From Victivallis sp. Marseille-Q1083 (GTDB lineage Bacteria; Verrucomicrobiota; Lentisphaeria; Victivallales; Victivallaceae), in NCBI RefSeq assembly GCF_903645315.1, contig NZ_CAHJXL010000001.1, forward strand, positions 1,116,001 to 1,180,000: 64,000 nucleotides of DNA, in the 5' to 3' direction. The position numbers were made by a program, and so were the translations under genes. The notes under the pieces are model-generated. The model saw only the letters and a program-made list of their open reading frames with translations. It did no database searches and had not been told where the DNA came from. This document shows, piece after piece, positions 62,201 through 64,000 of this stretch; within the stretch, counting starts at the first letter, position 1, and each line of letters begins with the position of its first letter.

Positions 62201-63714
62201 AAAAAAGCCATTGTAAAAATGTCTTCCCCGCGCACGCGGGAGTGTTTCCTCTTTGAGTCAACTGCTGGCGATGGAGGCGATGTCTTCCCCGCGCACGCGG
62301 GGGTGTTTCCTGGTTCGGCGCTTCCTTCTGCATCGCTTCGATGTCTTCCCCGCGCACGCGGGGGTGTTTCTGGAAACGAAGTAAAAAAAGCCATTGTAAA
62401 AATGTCTTCCCCGCGCACGCGGGAGTGTTTCCTCTTTGAGTCAACTGCTGGCGATGGAGGCGATGTCTTCCCCGCGCACGCGGGGGTGTTTCTGTCTGAT
62501 GTTTTTCGGCGCACTACCAAGCAGAGTCTTCCCCGCGCACGCGGGGGTGTTTCCAGCAATGACCAGATCGTTAGGAGGTCAGCATGGTCTTCCCCGCGCA
62601 CGCGGGGGTGTTTCTCTGCGCTTTGTGGTCAACTGCTTTCTGGCGGCGTCTTCTCCGCGCACGCGGGGGTGGTTCCTCATATCGAAAGGAAAGAAAAATG
62701 AAGAAAGAGTCTTCCCCGCGCACGCGGGGGTGGTTCTTTATAAAGCTGGTGGTGGCAAAATGACTGGCGGTCTTCCCCGCGCACGCGGGGGTGGTTCTGT
62801 AACGAGGCTTGGTTGGCAGCCTTTGCTGAAGTCTTCCCCGCGCACACGGGGGTGGTTCTGTGTATGACTCCGCCGATGTTGCCGGTGAAGGGTCTTCCCC
62901 GCGCACACGGGGGTGGTTCCGGCTTCGACGGAATACCGCCGGAAAGGAGCAAGTCTTCCCCGCGCACACGGGGGTGGTTCCCTGGTTCGTTGCCCTGCAA
63001 TATTGGTTGGACAGTCTTCCCCGCGCACGCGGGGGTGTTTCCAGGTACCAGCCGGTGCTGCTGAAACCGAAATAGTCTTCCCCGCGCACGCGGGGGTGTT
63101 TCTTCTGCTTCAAACCGGCAATGGAAGCAAAATCAGTCTTCCCCGCGCACGCGGGGGTGTTTCCGAATGATGATATTGAAAGCAATGCCGAATTTGGTCT
63201 TCCCCGCGCACGCGGGGGTGTTTCTGGTGGACGCTTTTAATACCAGCACGAACGAGCGTCTTCCCCGCGCACACGGGGGTGGTTCTCAGGGGTTGGACGC
63301 GCGGCTGGTGACGCCGGAGTTCTTCCCCGCGCACGCGGGGGTGTTTCACGATCCGCAGCGCGTGGCGACAATCGAAGGTGTTCTTCCCCGCGCACGCGGG
63401 GGTGTTTCTGGATAGAGTTGCGTCAAGACATGCTTCACGGCGTCTTCCCCGCGCACACGGGGGTGGTTCTCCTGCAATTTGCGGCAAATTTTATTGTGTG
63501 AAGTCTTCCCCGCGCACACGGGGGTGGTTCTCTGTTGTCATCATCTTTTGAGCAGTAAAAGAAGTCTTCCCCGCGCACACGGGGGTGTTTCTTACTGCGT
63601 TCAGAAAACAGCGGTAAATCCCGAGTCTTCCCCGCGCACGCGAGAGGAAGAGCCCGGTGGAGGAGATTTTAAGCGAACTGTCGTCAATTTCCCCGTGTAC
63701 ATGGGAACTCGAAT
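59291..63714 (+). CRISPR. type I-E CRISPR array, 73 repeat positions, 32-33 nt spacers
   Basis: A 29-nt repeat beginning GTCTTCCCCG and ending GGGTGTTTCY recurs with a 61-nt period; CCCCGCG/CGCGGGG forms its stem. From the period and two one-nt shifts, repeat 72 starts at 63625 and a relic (repeat 73) at 63686; both are degenerate, so the leader is at the cas2 side. Repeats 4-14 share GCCTT at the start; later ones share GTGGTTC or CACACGG variants. Several spacers recur, and a three-unit block is duplicated in tandem near 62.1-62.5 kb. Open frames across the array are artefacts of the repeats. Confidence 0.98.
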
Positions 63715-64000
63715 TCAGTTTCTACCTTAAAAAACAATGAATACAAATATGAAAATAGTCGAAATTTTCAATTTTCCGGATAGAAAATCTGCCAAATGCA
63801 ATGATCCAACTGGAAATGTAATGACGGACGACTTATATTGATACATGGAGTTATCGACAACAATCCGATCGAGATTGTCTTGGAAACGCAGTTTAACAAA
63901 AGCATGATTCAGGAGACGGGTTAACCTATGCTTATGCCCTCCGCCCATGACCATTACCGGCTGAAAATCATCCCGGAGCGCTGACCGAAGATGCCGTTGC
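63715..64000. other. array-distal flank, no gene assigned; glyoxalase-like 3' relic at 63946-63984
   Basis: This AT-rich stretch contains no gene that can be supported. A 75-codon open frame on the minus strand (63727-63954) has no recognised family. At 63946-63984 CATGACCATTACCGG and the codons after it read HDHYRLKIIPER-stop, resembling DPDGYWLEIIPEKF at the end of the glyoxalase gene; about 20 of 25 core nt agree and the differences are transitions. Confidence 0.4.

Noticed and set aside
59345-63487. Many long open frames on both strands across the I-E array
   Set aside because: The 61-nt period and GC-rich repeats keep frames open and give repeating PRARGG or ETPPRARGR text. They are artefacts of the CRISPR repeats.
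63727-63954. 75-codon minus-strand frame at the window end as a transposase fragment
   Set aside because: The HKHRLTRLLNHAF text looked suggestive, but no domain motif, start signal or partner could be supported.

Overview
The window looks like a chromosomal segment from a GC-rich Gram-negative of the Planctomycetota/Verrucomicrobiota/Lentisphaerota group, most likely a Victivallis-like member of Lentisphaerota. This is inferred from gene content, not from a marker gene: several H-X9-DG pseudopilins, DUF4838 and DUF4832/DUF4874 secreted proteins, a giant LEDRILFDG-type surface protein, and outer-membrane (TolC, UppP) functions.

Layout. 1-12.8 kb is a glycan-utilisation-type region. Three pseudopilin genes each sit just upstream of a large secreted carbohydrate-active-looking protein. 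A divergent DUF4832/DUF4874 protein and a LacI-family regulator complete it, with clear sigma70 promoters and operator-like repeats. 12.9-23.1 kb is mostly housekeeping: a methyltransferase, a decayed trans-aconitate methyltransferase, ilvC, a class III cyclase, a GT2 glycosyltransferase, proC, uppP, an AI-2E family permease, purM and a DUF374 acyltransferase. 23.2-39.2 kb encodes a 3102-residue beta-helical surface protein with two DUF4347-like domains and no Sec signal, next to a lipoprotein TolC, a small protein, and a divergent operon of an RND/HlyD adaptor, a GAF-TM-HlyD protein and a PqqD-M50-HlyD protein. No ABC ATPase is present, so this looks like an ABC-less type I-like export machine. 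39.4-42.8 kb carries a PpiD/SurA-like chaperone and the spermidine genes speD (an internally duplicated form) and speE. 42.8-44.5 kb holds an IS110 element and a glyoxalase.

44.8-63.7 kb is a CRISPR island with two complete systems on the same strand. The first is type II-C: a divergent tracrRNA, cas9, cas1, cas2 and 13 repeats. The second is type I-E: cas3, cse1, cse2, cas6e, cas7e, cas5e, cas1, cas2 and an array of about 72 repeats. Between them a consensus promoter drives a second tracrRNA-like anti-repeat lying in the apparent 5' leader of the I-E operon. Short relics resembling the 3' end of the glyoxalase gene lie before cas3 and after the I-E array. The canonical tracrRNA, the leader anti-repeat, the permuted I-E gene order and the internal history of the I-E array are the most rewarding parts of the island. 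The export machine is the most rewarding part of the rest.
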